Positions 52,694 through 64,000 of a DNA stretch of 64,000 nt are shown here, piece after piece. Position 1 is the stretch's first letter. Each line of letters starts with the position of its first letter. The notes under the pieces are model-generated. The model did no database searches. It was not told the DNA's origin and saw only the letters and a list, made by a program, of their open reading frames with translations. This DNA comes from Mikania micrantha (taxonomy: Eukaryota > Streptophyta > Magnoliopsida > Asterales > Asteraceae): contig CM018695.1 in assembly GCA_009363875.1 (NCBI GenBank), positions 19,192,755 through 19,256,754 on the forward strand, written 5' to 3'. The translations under genes were made by a program, and so were the position numbers.

Positions 52694-55660
52694 TGTGACA
52701 CCTCGCAAATTACAGGTCAACAAACGAATTAATTAAATAATATTTTATATTATGATTTCATACGTGGCACTAGAATTGCTTTAATTTAGTGTGACACCTG
52801 GCACATTAGTCCAAACACAGATAATTGAACGATAATTCGGTGAATTATTGTAAACGCACACATGTGTTTTGAATTAACGAACGTTGGTGAAGCATTGAAT
52901 GATTTATGCAATTAAACAATAATTGAATAATATGTGAACAAATAACAATCAAAATCAATACAAAAGTCGAAAAAAGATAAGTGATAACGAAAAACGGGCA
53001 AAAAACAAATCAAAACAATAAAAATGGGCCATTGGGCCAGCCCAGGATCCTTTGCAGTACGCCAAGGACCCCGGCACGCGAAGGTGGACAGGCAAATTTG
53101 AATTCAGCCGAAACTCTCCACGGTATGCCACGACCGATCATCTTCCACTCTGCGGTACGCGGCGTGTCTCGGTGGTACACCTGTCTATTTTGTCGTTGGT
53201 GGTATGCCAGGACGCCCGAGAGGCACTCTTGGCGGTACGCGAAGCTTCCCAGAAGCTTAAAACATTATAAAACCCAACCCATCTCATTTAATCACTTCCT
53301 ACTCGTTTCTCTCGACTAAACCATCACTTGCCCGACCAAAATTGCTTTGTCAACACCACCATACACCTCCTGAAGCTTATTGGGGGCTGCCTAGAACTCC
53401 ATTGAAGGTTTGAAGCTAAGAGGAACACTTTGAAGGATCATTCAACATCACCATCATCTCGTAACAGCTAGAGAACCTCCATCAGTTGCATTAAAGACTG
53501 CAACCCACTGTCCCAGCTCCATCTCAACCATCAAGGACCTTGGAAGGTAGTCTTGAATGTTCATTTTCACTAAAAGCACTTTTAAACCCACATGCAACCC
53601 ATTAAGCACAGATGTAACATCGATATGGACACATGCACAAAATTTCTCACTTATAAACTTGTATTGAGAGTATTGATTTACTGATTTAGTGTTTTGACAT
53701 GATCCATGATGCGTATTGATACTATTTGATGATTATTTGGTAATATTACTAACTATAGTAACTTTGATGATACAAAATGTTGATTTATGATGTCTTAAAC
53801 ATATTAGTTATGTTTAAATGATGATTTATGAATAAAGATGATGATATTGATGTATTGGAAGTATTGGATTTGACAAAACAAATGATTTGTTCATACCTTT
53901 CCATATATGGAAACTTTTGTTAACAAACTAGGCCATGCATGTAACATTTGGTGATGTTTGATTTATTTGATGATGTTGGTAGTCATATGAACATATTTGA
54001 AGGAATTATTGATGGTTAAAATGATAGATATAGTCAACTTAACATAAGAGGAAACTTTCACAATTTTGGGATTTTTATGAATTTGAGTGTTGACTATGCT
54101 TAGATAATAATAGGTGATTTCAAATGCTTTATTTTGATATTGTGAAGGTATTAGCATGATAGTTGATAATTTGAGATATTCTTAAATTGGGACCATTGAG
54201 CATGATTAAGAGTGAAATGTGCTTCAAAATACCTTGTTATGATAAAATGAAGATTGGTGTATGATTAATTGAGTTAAATCATGATAAATGTAATAACTTA
54301 CTAAAAATAGTAACTTTAATTGGGTATTTTGTGAGATAAAGCCTAGTAACATGATTAAAGAATGAAATATGATTGTAAATGATAAATTATGATGTTAGGA
54401 AGGTGATTGCATGCTTGATTTATTCAAAATGTGTTAAATATAGGAACCTGCTATATTTAGTAACTTTAAAAGGAAAGGTATGCTTATTTGATGACTTGTG
54501 ACAAATGTGATATGTGATAACATGATCACTTAGGGATTACAAGAATGCTAGAATGATAAAATGTGATTTTATACGAACTTACTAAAAATAGAAACCTGTT
54601 AAAAATGGAAAGTTACTATAAATAATAAGCTATCCATTTAATGACATTTATGTGTTTACGTGAAATAAATGACACTTAAGACAAGTTAAACAAACACTAA
54701 GAACCAAACGAGTCACCAACGGATCGTTGAGTCAGCACAGTCAAACACGACAATTTAGAGTTGTTTGGGCACAAAGATAGGCCAACACGAACACGAACAC
54801 GACTGCGAACACAAACTCACAATACCTATGTGATATAGGTGACAGTTAAGGACAACAGTTCGCACAAAGAACCAAGCTACAACTCAGGTGAGTTTACAGC
54901 CCCATTTTCTATCATAACAGTTTTACATTAAACTTGGGGTGAGACTACATTGCAAACAACTGTTTTAGATATATGACTGGTATGTTGTAAACTGGTATGT
55001 TGTAAACAACTTTTTGAGTGTGCTTATATCGTAACAAAGTCCTCATAAAACCTTACCGTTAAGTTAAACACGAACGAGGCATTATTGGATAGTACTATTG
55101 GGTCTGACAACCCCCGCTTGACGAAAACTCTGACTGGCGGTTAGGACGAGCGTAATATCGAACTATGGCATAGTTTTTATGATAGACTTGGTGGAGGCAT
55201 CTAATAGTCTAGTTTCGGTAGAGGTGCAACACATACACTCGGGACCTATGGTCTAAACTTAGCATACCCAGTATATATCTCGTTAATTGTTTTACTTTTA
55301 CTTAAACCTGTGAACTCATCAACTTTATGATGACACGTTTTAGCATGTATTCTCCGGTAACTGAATGCACTAGCTAGGATGCACAAGGAAATCTGAAGAA
55401 GAGAGTCACGCATGCATCATTTATATTTAGAAACATTTTTTGTTATTGTATTTCGTCAAACAATGTAGTGTCTGCTATTATTTTCTGCTGCTTAAACATT
55501 TACTTTTCAGCTGTTTAATATTTGAACTATTTTGATTATTGGTAATATAATGACATATTTCTAAAAGCATATAGAGCCGTTCTATATGACGAGCGCTTCT
55601 GATCCTGCCACGTCACACCCAACGACTTGACGCCATGAGTGGTAATTTGGGGGTGTGACA
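52694..55660 (+). repeat. Gypsy LTR (family C), 2.97 kb
   Basis: It starts TGTGACACCTCGC inside the copia gag fragment and ends GGGGGTGTGACA. Followed by a PBS-like sequence and leader, it is a 5' LTR. It shares with the other gypsy LTRs the 'caggtgagttt...cccc' block (near 54886) and GC-rich GCGGTACGC units. No 3' LTR or matching TSD (ATGTT expected) was found downstream, so the element is truncated. Confidence 0.8.
53051..53244 (+). repeat. GC-rich mini-hairpin units, family C LTR
   Basis: About seven degenerate units of the xxGCGGTACGCxx class start near 53051 (GCAGTACGCCAAG), 53073, 53118 (CACGGTATGCCACG), 53151 (TGCGGTACGCGGCG), 53170, 53196 and 53228 (CTTGGCGGTACGCGAAG). Several look like decayed palindromes. 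Confidence 0.75.
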
Positions 55661-55676
55661 GACTGTATCCGAGCCT
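55661..55676 (+). promoter_or_regulatory. Degenerate primer binding site
   Basis: GACTGTATCCGAGCC follows the LTR end and resembles TTGGTATCAGAGCC with a lost base and a C for A. The following 'ttggttatagggaactagg' is the usual downstream context in such elements. Confidence 0.6.
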
Positions 55677-55822
55677 TGGTTATAGGGAACTAGGTTTGCA
55701 TGTAGTAAACTTAGACTATAGCCATAGCTGTACACTTAGACACTACATTTAGACACTACATTTAGACATTACGCTGTAACTTTATGTTATACATGTACTT
55801 ATGAAACGAACTTAGCAGGGAT

Positions 55823-56244
55823 GGCAGACAAATCGTGGGCGTAACCTAGGCAAGAGGCTAGCGGAGGAGACTCTAGAAGAAGAAGAACACAAGATGAGGA
55901 GAATGGTGCCACTAGGATATATATTCCCTGGGGAGATTATGCGTGTCTGCTCTCGTAGCAACACGCAGGCTTGGGAGTGGTATCCCGATATGATTCAGAG
56001 GTGGGTACGTGAGGAGCGAGTACCCCCACCATCGACTCAGGGCAGTATTTCGAGTTTGCCTACACTGCCAGCTTTGGGATATCCCATTGAGCAGGCCTTC
56101 GCGGATTTTGTCGCGACCATGGACACTGAGCTCCGACACAAGAGGAGCACATCTGGAGCTATCACGGGCCTTCTTGAGGGCGAGCATCGTATCACCCAGA
56201 GAGTATCAAACCTGGAGGTAGAGTTAACCGACTTTTTAAGTTAA
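55823..56244 (+). pseudogene. Gypsy leader/gag N-terminal-like ORF, truncated
   Basis: An ATG at about 55822 (MADKSWA) meets a stop quickly. Another frame from ATG 55894 is open for 116 codons, with an acidic/basic C-terminal heptad-like stretch (FVATMDTELRHKR, LEGEHRITQRVSNLEVELTDF) that could form a short coiled coil. It is followed by an AATAAA at about 56280. I do not recognise a defined domain. Position suggests the gag start of the family C gypsy element. The rest of gag-pol is absent. Confidence 0.45.
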
Positions 56245-56413
56245 ACCTTATGCTTAATACAGATCATGTTTGTTTTCTTTGAATAAAATTGTTACTCTTT
56301 TACATTCATGTGTGAATTTTTACGTTATGAATCAAATTTAATTAGCGTAGTAGGAAGGACGAGTTTTTTTAATGACCATTGTGTTGGATGGTCACCACCT
56401 CTTACGATATCAA

Positions 56414-57000
56414 TGTTGGAGAAATTTAGTAATAAACACTTGGAATTCTATTGGATCGTGTATGAAATCACTCTCCAAAATCAATATTCCTACCCTTATG
56501 GGTTCAAGAAATTTGATCAAGGTATAATTCAATTGAGACCTTTGATTGTAATATGATTTCGTATTATGCACCCAAAAATCTATGTTGTAGATTGCTCTGG
56601 ATCGATCACTGGAATTCTATTAACAATTCAATCTATTCGGAATCTAGATAGAATCTATATGAATCAAAGACATCCAATTATTCTAATAAACATCATCTCC
56701 ATTAATACTGAAATCTGATCATAAGAATACACAGTAAGAACACACAGTTCTTTCACAATCACACAGATCTAATAAACACGGGTTCTGTCACACACACCTA
56801 CAAAATCAGACAAACCTGCAATATATACAAAACCTTCAGCCGAACCATTAGGTTCGCTGGCCGAACCTTTACACAACAATACACTAGGTTCACCGAACCT
56901 TTACAAACACATGCCTAGGTTCGTGGGCCAAACGAACCTAGCATAAAACCTAACTTAACTTATACAATTTGAATGCAACCTATTACAAAATGTACTAACA
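56414..57000 (-). repeat. Copia LTR, copy A (complete, 587 bp)
   Basis: On the minus strand it starts TGTTAGTACATTTTG and ends TTTCTCCAACA. It carries repeated AGGTTCG/CGAACCT words, including CTAGGTTCG paired with CGAACCTAG, and a TATA-like TTTGTATATATTGC. It shares over 470 bp with copy B (59172-59677) at roughly 97% by eye. The minus-strand downstream side (below 56414) has TTGATATC, perhaps a decayed PBS. The flanking 5-mers do not match. Confidence 0.75.
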
Positions 57001-57477
57001 TATGTTAACAGAAGAAGGAGGAGGAGGAGGAGAAGGTGGATACCTTCCCTATCAAGATGTGTTTTGCCTGGGCGAGTAACTAAGTTTGGTGAAAACAAAA
57101 CCATGACTTCCTAGGACCCATAGGGAACAAAACGGATAATATCTTGGTACGGTTGGCTTGGGCTGTTACCCTGCCGATCACACGTGAGTATTCGAGTTGT
57201 GATACAAGTTCGCTAGTATTAGGCATAAGCTTTATACTAGAATCCATAGGAGTACTTACATGTGATCAACCAAAAAAAATTAAATTTCTTTAACAATTTC
57301 TCAATGTAATGAGATTATGACTAATAAATTCCTTTGTTTTCAAGTTTAACCCTTTTTCCTAGGATCACGTTTTCCTCCCCCATCTCCTTCATGAAAAATT
57401 TTGAAGATAGAAAATCTTTGGTTTGATCAACTAAAGTTTGACCAATTTTAAAAATCAAATTAGTTTCAACTGTGTCA
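57001..57477. other. Unassigned segment between copia LTR A and gag relic
   Basis: It begins with a (GGA)n-like run, then 'gcctgggcgagtaac...ggcttgggctgttaccctgccgatcacacg'. The locally higher GC suggests a small mobile element, but no ends were found. Confidence 0.3.
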
Positions 57478-58926
57478 AGAGGATCTAGATGGTGTCCCAG
57501 CTGATGATCTAGAAGAGATGGACATCAATTACCAGATGGCTATGATCTCGTACCGAGCAAAGAAGTTCTATCAAAGAACTGGAAGACAATTCAAGAAGCA
57601 CAACATGAAAATAAGTTTTGGCTTGGATAAGTCCATGTTAAAGTGTTTTAACTGTCAGCAACTTGGGCACTTTGCAAGAGAGTGCAAGTCACCCAAAACT
57701 CAACCATCTACTGCAAACCAAGAGAATAAGGCATCTACAGAGTCCAACAATGCAAATTTTGCTGAGCATTGTGATTTCTCTGACTGGAGTTTTCAAGCTG
57801 AGGATGCATCCACCTCAAACAATGCTTTCATGGAAAATGACTCCACATCCACATTCAATGTAATAGATGATATGTGTACACCTGAATGTCTTGAAAAATT
57901 AAATGCTTACAAACGATTTAATGCACAAGTTTGTACAGAACTTGAATCAATACAAGTGGTCATAGAAAAATTTTATAAAGCTTACAAATATTATAAAGAA
58001 AAAATTGAGGAATTAGAAAAGACTGTTTCAAGTCTCAAACATAAAGAAACAAATAAACAATGCCAAATAAACAATCTTTTGGAAAGATTAACCATTGCTA
58101 AGACTGAACTTGTATTGGCTGAATCATACGGGGATAGGTTTCCTTGCCAAGGATAGAAGTTTGAAAATTTTCTTAGGATGGTTGAGACACTAGAACTAGT
58201 AAAATGAATAAAAACTGGTTTGGGATATGACAGTGTAGAACCTCCATCAGCATTCACTCTAAATGTCTAGGTTCACTGTAAGGCAGCTACCAACCTTATG
58301 TATGATGAAAACCTTAACATACACAAGATAGTCAAAGAAAATGAATCAACAGATGGTTGTTCCACCTGGAAAGAAGGTTCATCTCATGATGATGAATCAA
58401 TACTTGTAAACAAACCAAAAACATTTTCAAAACAAAAGAACAAAGAAAAGATAAAATTATGTTTGTAAAATCTGACTATGTTCAAACTGAAAGCAGATCA
58501 TCTGGTGAATATATGAACTATCCATCTGACAAGTCATATTGAGTAAAATCAGGAAATAGGATGACCTTTAAACATCAATCTTGCAATTAGAAAAATCACT
58601 CTAGCATGTGCTGTGCTAGAACATCTCAGCCTACATCCAAGGAAACTAATCATGTAAACCATGTTTCTAAGTCTTCATCAAGATACAATCTTCAACAAAG
58701 TGCAAGAAATCATAATGAATGCCTTGTATGTGGAGGCTTTGATCATTATGCAGCTGATTGCTTCTATAATCCAAGAAGCAGAAAAAAGATCCACTCAAAC
58801 AGCAAGGGAAGTGTCAAACCAAAGAATTGTGGTTCATCTTCCTCTTCGGAAGGAAATCATTCAATAACTGATAAAAGAAGATCACACTTTAAGAAGAAAC
58901 AACCTAAAGACACTGATGCTTCCTAA
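57478..58926 (+). pseudogene. Sirevirus-type copia gag fragment
   Basis: EDLDGVPADDLEEMDINYQMAMIS aligns with the copia gag above (KGIPDDDLEEMDILSQMALIN). It is followed by the CCHC knuckle CFNCQQLGHFAREC (about 57640-57685), an acidic stretch and a coiled coil (KYYKEKIEELEKTVSSLKHKE). A stop occurs at 58156 and others in 58160-58600. A second zinc motif CLVCGGFDHYAADC lies at about 58717-58760, and the frame ends at 58926. Only the middle of gag is kept; N-terminus, pol and LTRs of this copy are missing. Confidence 0.85.
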
Positions 58927-59171
58927 AAGAAAGTTTAGATAAGATTGCAGAAACAAGAACAGCGTTCGGAAGAACAACACCGAAGAGATCTTTAGAGCCA
59001 CAGATGACTTGGAATAAGAAGAAGAAGCTGCTACCTAAAGAAACATGGGTCTTTCAAAAGAAAATCAAAGATCTGGAGTTGAGGCAAGTCTGCATAGTCC
59101 TCTTCGAAAACCAAGCCCAATATGACCTGGAAAAGAAAAGAAACAATACCATCATCACCAATGTTTCATAT

Positions 59172-59677
59172 AATTCAATTGAGACCTTTGATTGTAATAT
59201 GACTTCGTAATATGCACCCAAAAATCGATGTTGTAGATTGCTCTGGATCGATCACTGGAATTCTATTAACAATTCAATCTATGCGGAATCTAGATAGAAT
59301 CTATATGAATCAAAGACATGCAATCATTCTAATAAACATCATCTCCATTAATACTGAAATCTGATCACAAGAATACACAGTAAGAACACACAGTTCTTTC
59401 ACAGTTACACAGATCTAATAAACACAGGTTCTGTCACACACACCTACAAAATCAGACAAACCTGCAATATATACAAAACCTTCAGTCGAACCTAGCCGAA
59501 CCATTAGGTTTGCCAGATGAACCAACAGGTTCGCTGGCCGAACCTTTACACAACAATATACTAGGTTCACCGAACCTTTACAAACACATGCCTAGGTTTA
59601 TGGGCCAAACGAACCTAGCATAAAACCTAACTTAACTTATACAATTTGAATGCAACCTATTACAAAATGTACTAACA
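59172..59677 (-). repeat. Copia LTR, copy B (3' LTR of the minus-strand element, truncated)
   Basis: On the minus strand it starts TGTTAGTACATTTTG directly after an AAGGGGTATTT polypurine tract (59678-59690). It runs to 59172, where it stops about 115 bases short of the CCAACA end seen in copy A and joins plus-strand gag-relic sequence. It contains an extra 30 bp relative to copy A, with added GAACC words. Confidence 0.8.
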
Positions 59678-62600
59678 AAATACCCCTTAATAGTTGCTTC
59701 AAATATTCAAAAACTTGATCTTCAGTCTTCAATCCGAGTCCCGCTCGATGACTGATCTTTACAAACATTATCTTCAGCACGTATAACCACAGACCTTGGA
59801 ATCTTTGATAATCTTTCATCTTCAATTCTTTCATCACTTTCATCAATCTTTTTTGCAAAGCCATCAAATCTACATACAAGTAGTTCACATCCTCCCAATC
59901 ACATCCAGAATGAATTCCCAAAGTAAAGCACATTCTTGCAGTAGTATGAAATTGAAATGCCATATCTTTATAACTCACTCCCACATCATGATAACCTTCT
60001 TTAGCATAAATCTCAACTTCATTGAGAGTAGCAATATACTGTTTCGAGCAATTCACAAGCCAAACATGATCAAGTAATCTAATCACCCTCCATTTATCAT
60101 TTTCTTTCAACAAAATGATAGCTTCAGATTATCTTTCATCATAAAACCAAAACTTGAAGTAAGGAGTCCAATTTTGTTCTATCTTCCTCAACCTTGGTCT
60201 TAAATACACTTTCGGCTTATGATAGACATAAGAGTTATGCTTCAGCACTGAAAATTGAGGTATCAACCAATTCCATCCTTTCCTTGCTTCCTTTTTCAAC
60301 AAAGTTTCAAATCTTTTATTATGTTCAGTCTGAAATGGCTTGATCATCTTTAATCTTGACAGTTGCATGCATTCAAATGATGGTAAAGACATAAGATCAT
60401 AAGCTTTTCCAAATACTGGCATCCATCAGTTCTCTTCACCACATAACATCGTCTATTCTTCAACACTCCAGGAATATTGTGATAATATCCATAACTCAGA
60501 ATTCTTCCATGCATTTTAGACTTTGATCCAATCTTGAATCTTGAAAATTGTCTTGAATGTTTATCAGAAACATGTTCATCATATCTTTCAATCATTTGTC
60601 TAAAAATCATCAAATTATCAATAATATACTTGTGTTCTTCCTGATTCTTTCTCCAAACATCCATTGGTGTCTTGATCTTCAATGTATCACTTGACATACT
60701 TTGATATTTCTTATGAGCTTCAATATCTAAAATCTTTTTCAAAGTCTGTAGATTGTACAGATTTTCATCTGAAGATCTATCATATTCAAACTTAAATGAT
60801 TTTTTTGATTCTCCCATAACTATCTTCCCAGAAACATTTGCATTTTGTAATTCATTCACCTTTACTCCAAACAAATTAGAAAGATCTTCTTTTGTGTATC
60901 CATCCTCAATCTCACCTTCTTCAATGTCTTTGACTTGAATGAATTCACCATCCTTCCTTTGTAATTCTACTTCTTTAGCTTGCTTGAATAACTCTGCAAA
61001 TGTTGGTAATGAATCATCAACAACTGTCTTTTGATACTCAATCTCTGTAATATCTTCAATCTCAACATCTTCACAATCTTTTGCTCTCTTAGGATCAACA
61101 GAAGAAACTGGACTTGCATCTAGAAAAATTCCTGATGATTTGTAAACAATGATAGCTCCAGTAATAGAATTCAATTCACTTGAACCACCGGTTCCAGCTA
61201 CACCATCATCATCCTTATCATCATCATTATAAGCACCAAGACCTGGATGTTCATCAAAATCAGAATCCTCAGTCAACTTTTTCTTTATCATCGTCATCTT
61301 CTATGTTGACATAAACAGGATCAACATCATTTCCTTCAGAAACATGAACTCTTTCATTATCATCAACTTGTGTCTCAGTGTGAACAACAGTAGAAGCTTT
61401 ATCTTGAATATCATCTATCCTTTTCTACAACATCTGATTCTCTTTACCAGACTCATTATCTTATCATTCTGTTCTCTTGCTATTCTCTCCAATGACATAA
61501 TTCTATCATTAATTGTCTTTTTATCTTGTAGATCCTCCTCTCTCCATTTCTGTAGTTGATTGATATGACTTTTCATCATGTCAATTTCATTTTGAACTGA
61601 AGAAGACTGTTGCTCAGAACCAGCTTTCTCTTTTTGCTTCTTGTACTTATCAAATTCTTGAGATAGGATAGATATCCTTCTTCTTAACTCCGAATCATCA
61701 TAATCCAAAGAAAAGTTTAAATCCAAATCATCTAAACCTTCGAACATAGCATCAACTCTTGAAGTAGAAGCCTCTTGAAATGAAGTAGTAACTGTAGTAG
61801 CTTTAATAAAAGAAGCCATAAATGGTGCAACATTTACTGGAATATAACCAGAAGAACTTGGCATTGAAGCTTCAACATACACAGGAACTGATGATGTAGA
61901 AACAGTAACATTTGAAGAAGATACAGGAATAAAAACAAGTACATAAGAATTAGAAACAGAAACAGGTGCAGAAGATGTAATCACTGGAGAAGAAACAATA
62001 ATTCTTGGTGTTCTTATTTTCTTTCTTCTAGGCACATTAGCCATTCTCTTCTTCTTCTTCGGACGAGATGTTTCTGGCTCATCCACAGTAAAATTTGGAT
62101 CATTCCTTTCTTCTCTCTCTTCCCTACTTTGTTGTTGTTGCATGGGATTCCTTTTCATCCTCCTAACCATTCTGTTTCCAACTTGGACATCTTCCATTTC
62201 AGATTCAATTGACTCTTATTCCATTTCATCAATAACATTCTCAGTCTCAACATTTGAAGGTGATGTAGTAGTAGCAGCTTGCTCAGAAACATTTTGTTTC
62301 TAAGGATAAATAACTTGAAAAGTCTCAAGAGTAGATTGAGTAACACTTGGAGTTTCTTGTTCTTGATGATAAGATGTAGATGATTGTTCATGAGCTTGTC
62401 TAACTTGTGGATCTTGTGGAGGAGGTGGTGGTTGCTGATCTTCATCCATCTGCTCACTCTCAGAGTTAGAATCATCATGTCTCCAAGCATCATTGAGTGG
62501 AGCTACATAATTGACACTTGCACAATGACAAATCAAGTCTTTTGTAAAAACAACATCGCTACTCTTCTGATAAATCTTCACTTGACCCAGACTAGAATTA

Positions 62601-63304
62601 GTCATATGCTTTAACTTCAGGATGTCATTCACAGCTCTTGGTAAATTCTGCTCAGGAAACTTCTCATCAATAAACATCTGCACAAACCTTGGATACATCA
62701 AAAATTTGTCTTTAGCCTTAGTGATGTTGTTAGATAGATATCTGAAAATCATAGCAGAGAAGTTGAATGGCTTGTTCAAAATCAATGCAACCATAGCTGA
62801 TCTCATCAAATCCCTTAACTCATCAAAAGTTCCTTTCCTCATACTTATGCAATGTAAAAGTACGTGTGCAAGAAACTTGTATTGTAGAGGCAGCTTTCCC
62901 TTTTTGATGGAATATTCACTATAGACTCCAAAGTACTTTATCCTCATGAAACATCCTTTGATACACCTTTCAGGAATCAATGTCATTCCTTCAGGTTCTC
63001 CTCCAAACTGTAACACTCTCTTAACATTAGCTTCACTTATCCTGATCACTTGTCGCAGCACACTTGCTTCAATCACAAACACATCATCTACGGTAATCAA
63101 TCTTGCAGATTCCCAGAAACTCTGAATGTGAGATCTATAAATGTGACAAGAGTTGGAGATAACATAATAGATCCTCGATCTTCTCAGAAACTCTATCATC
63201 GGTCTGAAATCTTTACCATTCTTGGTAGCATGATCCAGATAAGCACACATATTGTGTTTGTTACCGAATGCTAGATTTGCCATATCTACAATTAAAACAA
63301 TCAA
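59637..63304 (-). pseudogene. Extra ORF of a second Sirevirus-like copia element, decayed
   Basis: On the minus strand one frame runs from about 63304 (MANLAFG at 63283) to 60350, interrupted by stops at 62300-62302, near 62215 and around 61410 and 61300. A frameshift at 60350-60422 leads into the frame of 60422-60129 and 60113-59637. The N-terminal block (SRIYYVISNSCHIYRSHIQSFWESARLI, LRQVIRISEANV, FLMYPRFVQMFIDEKFP) matches the N-terminal plan of the intact ORF at 42150. The middle is P/S/T-rich with a KKKKR basic cluster and a coiled coil (ISILSQEFDKYKKQKEKAG), then an acidic stretch. The PPT and 3' LTR lie directly downstream. Pol would be to the right, outside the window. Confidence 0.8.
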
Positions 63305-64000
63305 AAATCAGAAACAAAATTTAATTCAAAAATCCAAAAATTAAATTTTTTTTCTAAGTCCTAAGTCCAGCGAACCTCCCCTGTGCCGAACCTTTGCTAA
63401 TGAATGAACCTAAGAAACAGACAAACCTATATCATGTTCATGAACCTAACAATCAAACGAACCTATTTTTCAAATGCAAACCTTGCGGTCAACCGAACCT
63501 TTGACCATCAGAGGTTCGGTCATTGATTCATAGAAGGTTCGGCCCGAACCTATTTTTTTTTAAATCAAACGAACCTGTTCATTCAAAGGAACCTGTTTGA
63601 AATCCAGTTCAAAATCCAAATTTACCAATTAGACCAAAATAATCACATCCATAGGTTCGCAATTAGTCGATTAACAACTTTAATAAAAACATTTTTCATC
63701 AAACTTTGATTTAAACAGATTTATTCAACAATTTTTAGGTTCGACTAACTAGACTAAGAACTTAGATTTCTACAAATCTAGTCGGTGAAAAATCAATCTA
63801 TCTACCTTTTTAGAATCACAAGAACAATACAAATCTAATGATCTATGGCAATCCCACTGATAATCACAAAATCAAAAAAATCAAAATCAACACTCTGAGG
63901 TTCGTTTTTGAGACAAAATAGTGAAAGTGACGAAGCTATTCCACGAACCTTTGAATTTATACCTTTTCAAGTTTCATACGCACCTGTGAAACAAACCTTT
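63305..64000 (-). promoter_or_regulatory. pol-extra ORF spacer rich in AGGTTCG words
   Basis: About a dozen exact CGAACCT or AGGTTCG heptamers and many one-off variants occur in 700 noncoding bases, upstream (minus strand) of the extra ORF. The same word is repeated in the LTR copies A and B of this family. Possibly a promoter or processing region. Confidence 0.5.

Noticed and set aside
56414..57000. LTR A read in plus orientation (it also starts TGTTGG and ends TAACA)
   Set aside because: The polypurine tract beside copy B, the TATA-like site and the plus-strand copia gag after CCAACA at 52555 all support the opposite orientation.

Overview
The window is plant nuclear DNA: AT-rich, with spliced transposase genes, long LTR retrotransposons primed by initiator tRNA-Met, plant-type MULE, PIF/Harbinger, hAT, Helitron and SINE relics, and one plant extracellular LRR gene. 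The look of the Tekay-type Ty3/gypsy and Sirevirus-type copia elements suggests an asterid eudicot, probably Asteraceae. That placement is an impression and has not been tested. About three quarters of the window is mobile-element DNA, much of it nested.

Layout. 1-1546 and 11113-11308 are two halves of one gypsy LTR, split by a complete LTR element at 1547-11112 (2.96 kb LTRs, TSD TAGTG). That element has no gag or RT, only tandem arrays and a broken integrase. 11309-18831 holds a 60-bp array, a decayed Tekay-type gag-pol and its 3' LTR. 19003-19510 is a hAT-like MITE with an 8-bp TSD. Two bases later a MULE begins (19530-23668, 192-bp TIRs, 9-bp TSD) carrying a spliced but broken MuDR-type transposase. 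24555-25214 is a Helitron-like element and 25369-25514 a SINE. The only convincing host gene is a secreted LRR protein at 27049-28266 on the minus strand. 30878-32031 is a large fold-back element. 32551-46319 is a minus-strand solo gypsy LTR (TSD TGAAT) into which a very young, coding-intact Sirevirus-like copia element inserted (34472-46108, TSD AGAGC, LTRs differing at one of 597 positions). It carries gag, pol and an extra 1045-aa ORF. 49331-51103 is a dead PIF/Harbinger element. From 52214 onward there is a mosaic: a copia 5' end, a gypsy LTR with leader and small ORF, two same-orientation copia LTRs, a plus-strand copia gag relic, and the minus-strand extra ORF of a second, decayed Sirevirus-like element.

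Most unusual signal. The noncoding parts of the gypsy-type elements are chains of short, often perfect and nested hairpins. Where diverged copies can be compared inside the window (3044-3114 against the 88-bp units; 5267-5296 against 6232-6261; successive 35-bp units near 5366-5774) the stems change by compensating substitutions while loops and spacing are kept. A second motif class, a GC-rich mini-hairpin built on xxGCG-GTA-CGCxx, sits as 3-7 units at the same LTR position in four different LTR families. Both patterns could reflect selection on RNA or DNA structure, or templated quasi-palindrome correction during reverse transcription. The two Sirevirus-like elements each repeat a family-specific short word in the LTR and in the spacer before the extra ORF, which suggests an internal promoter. 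All readings are by eye; no alignment, folding or database search was run.
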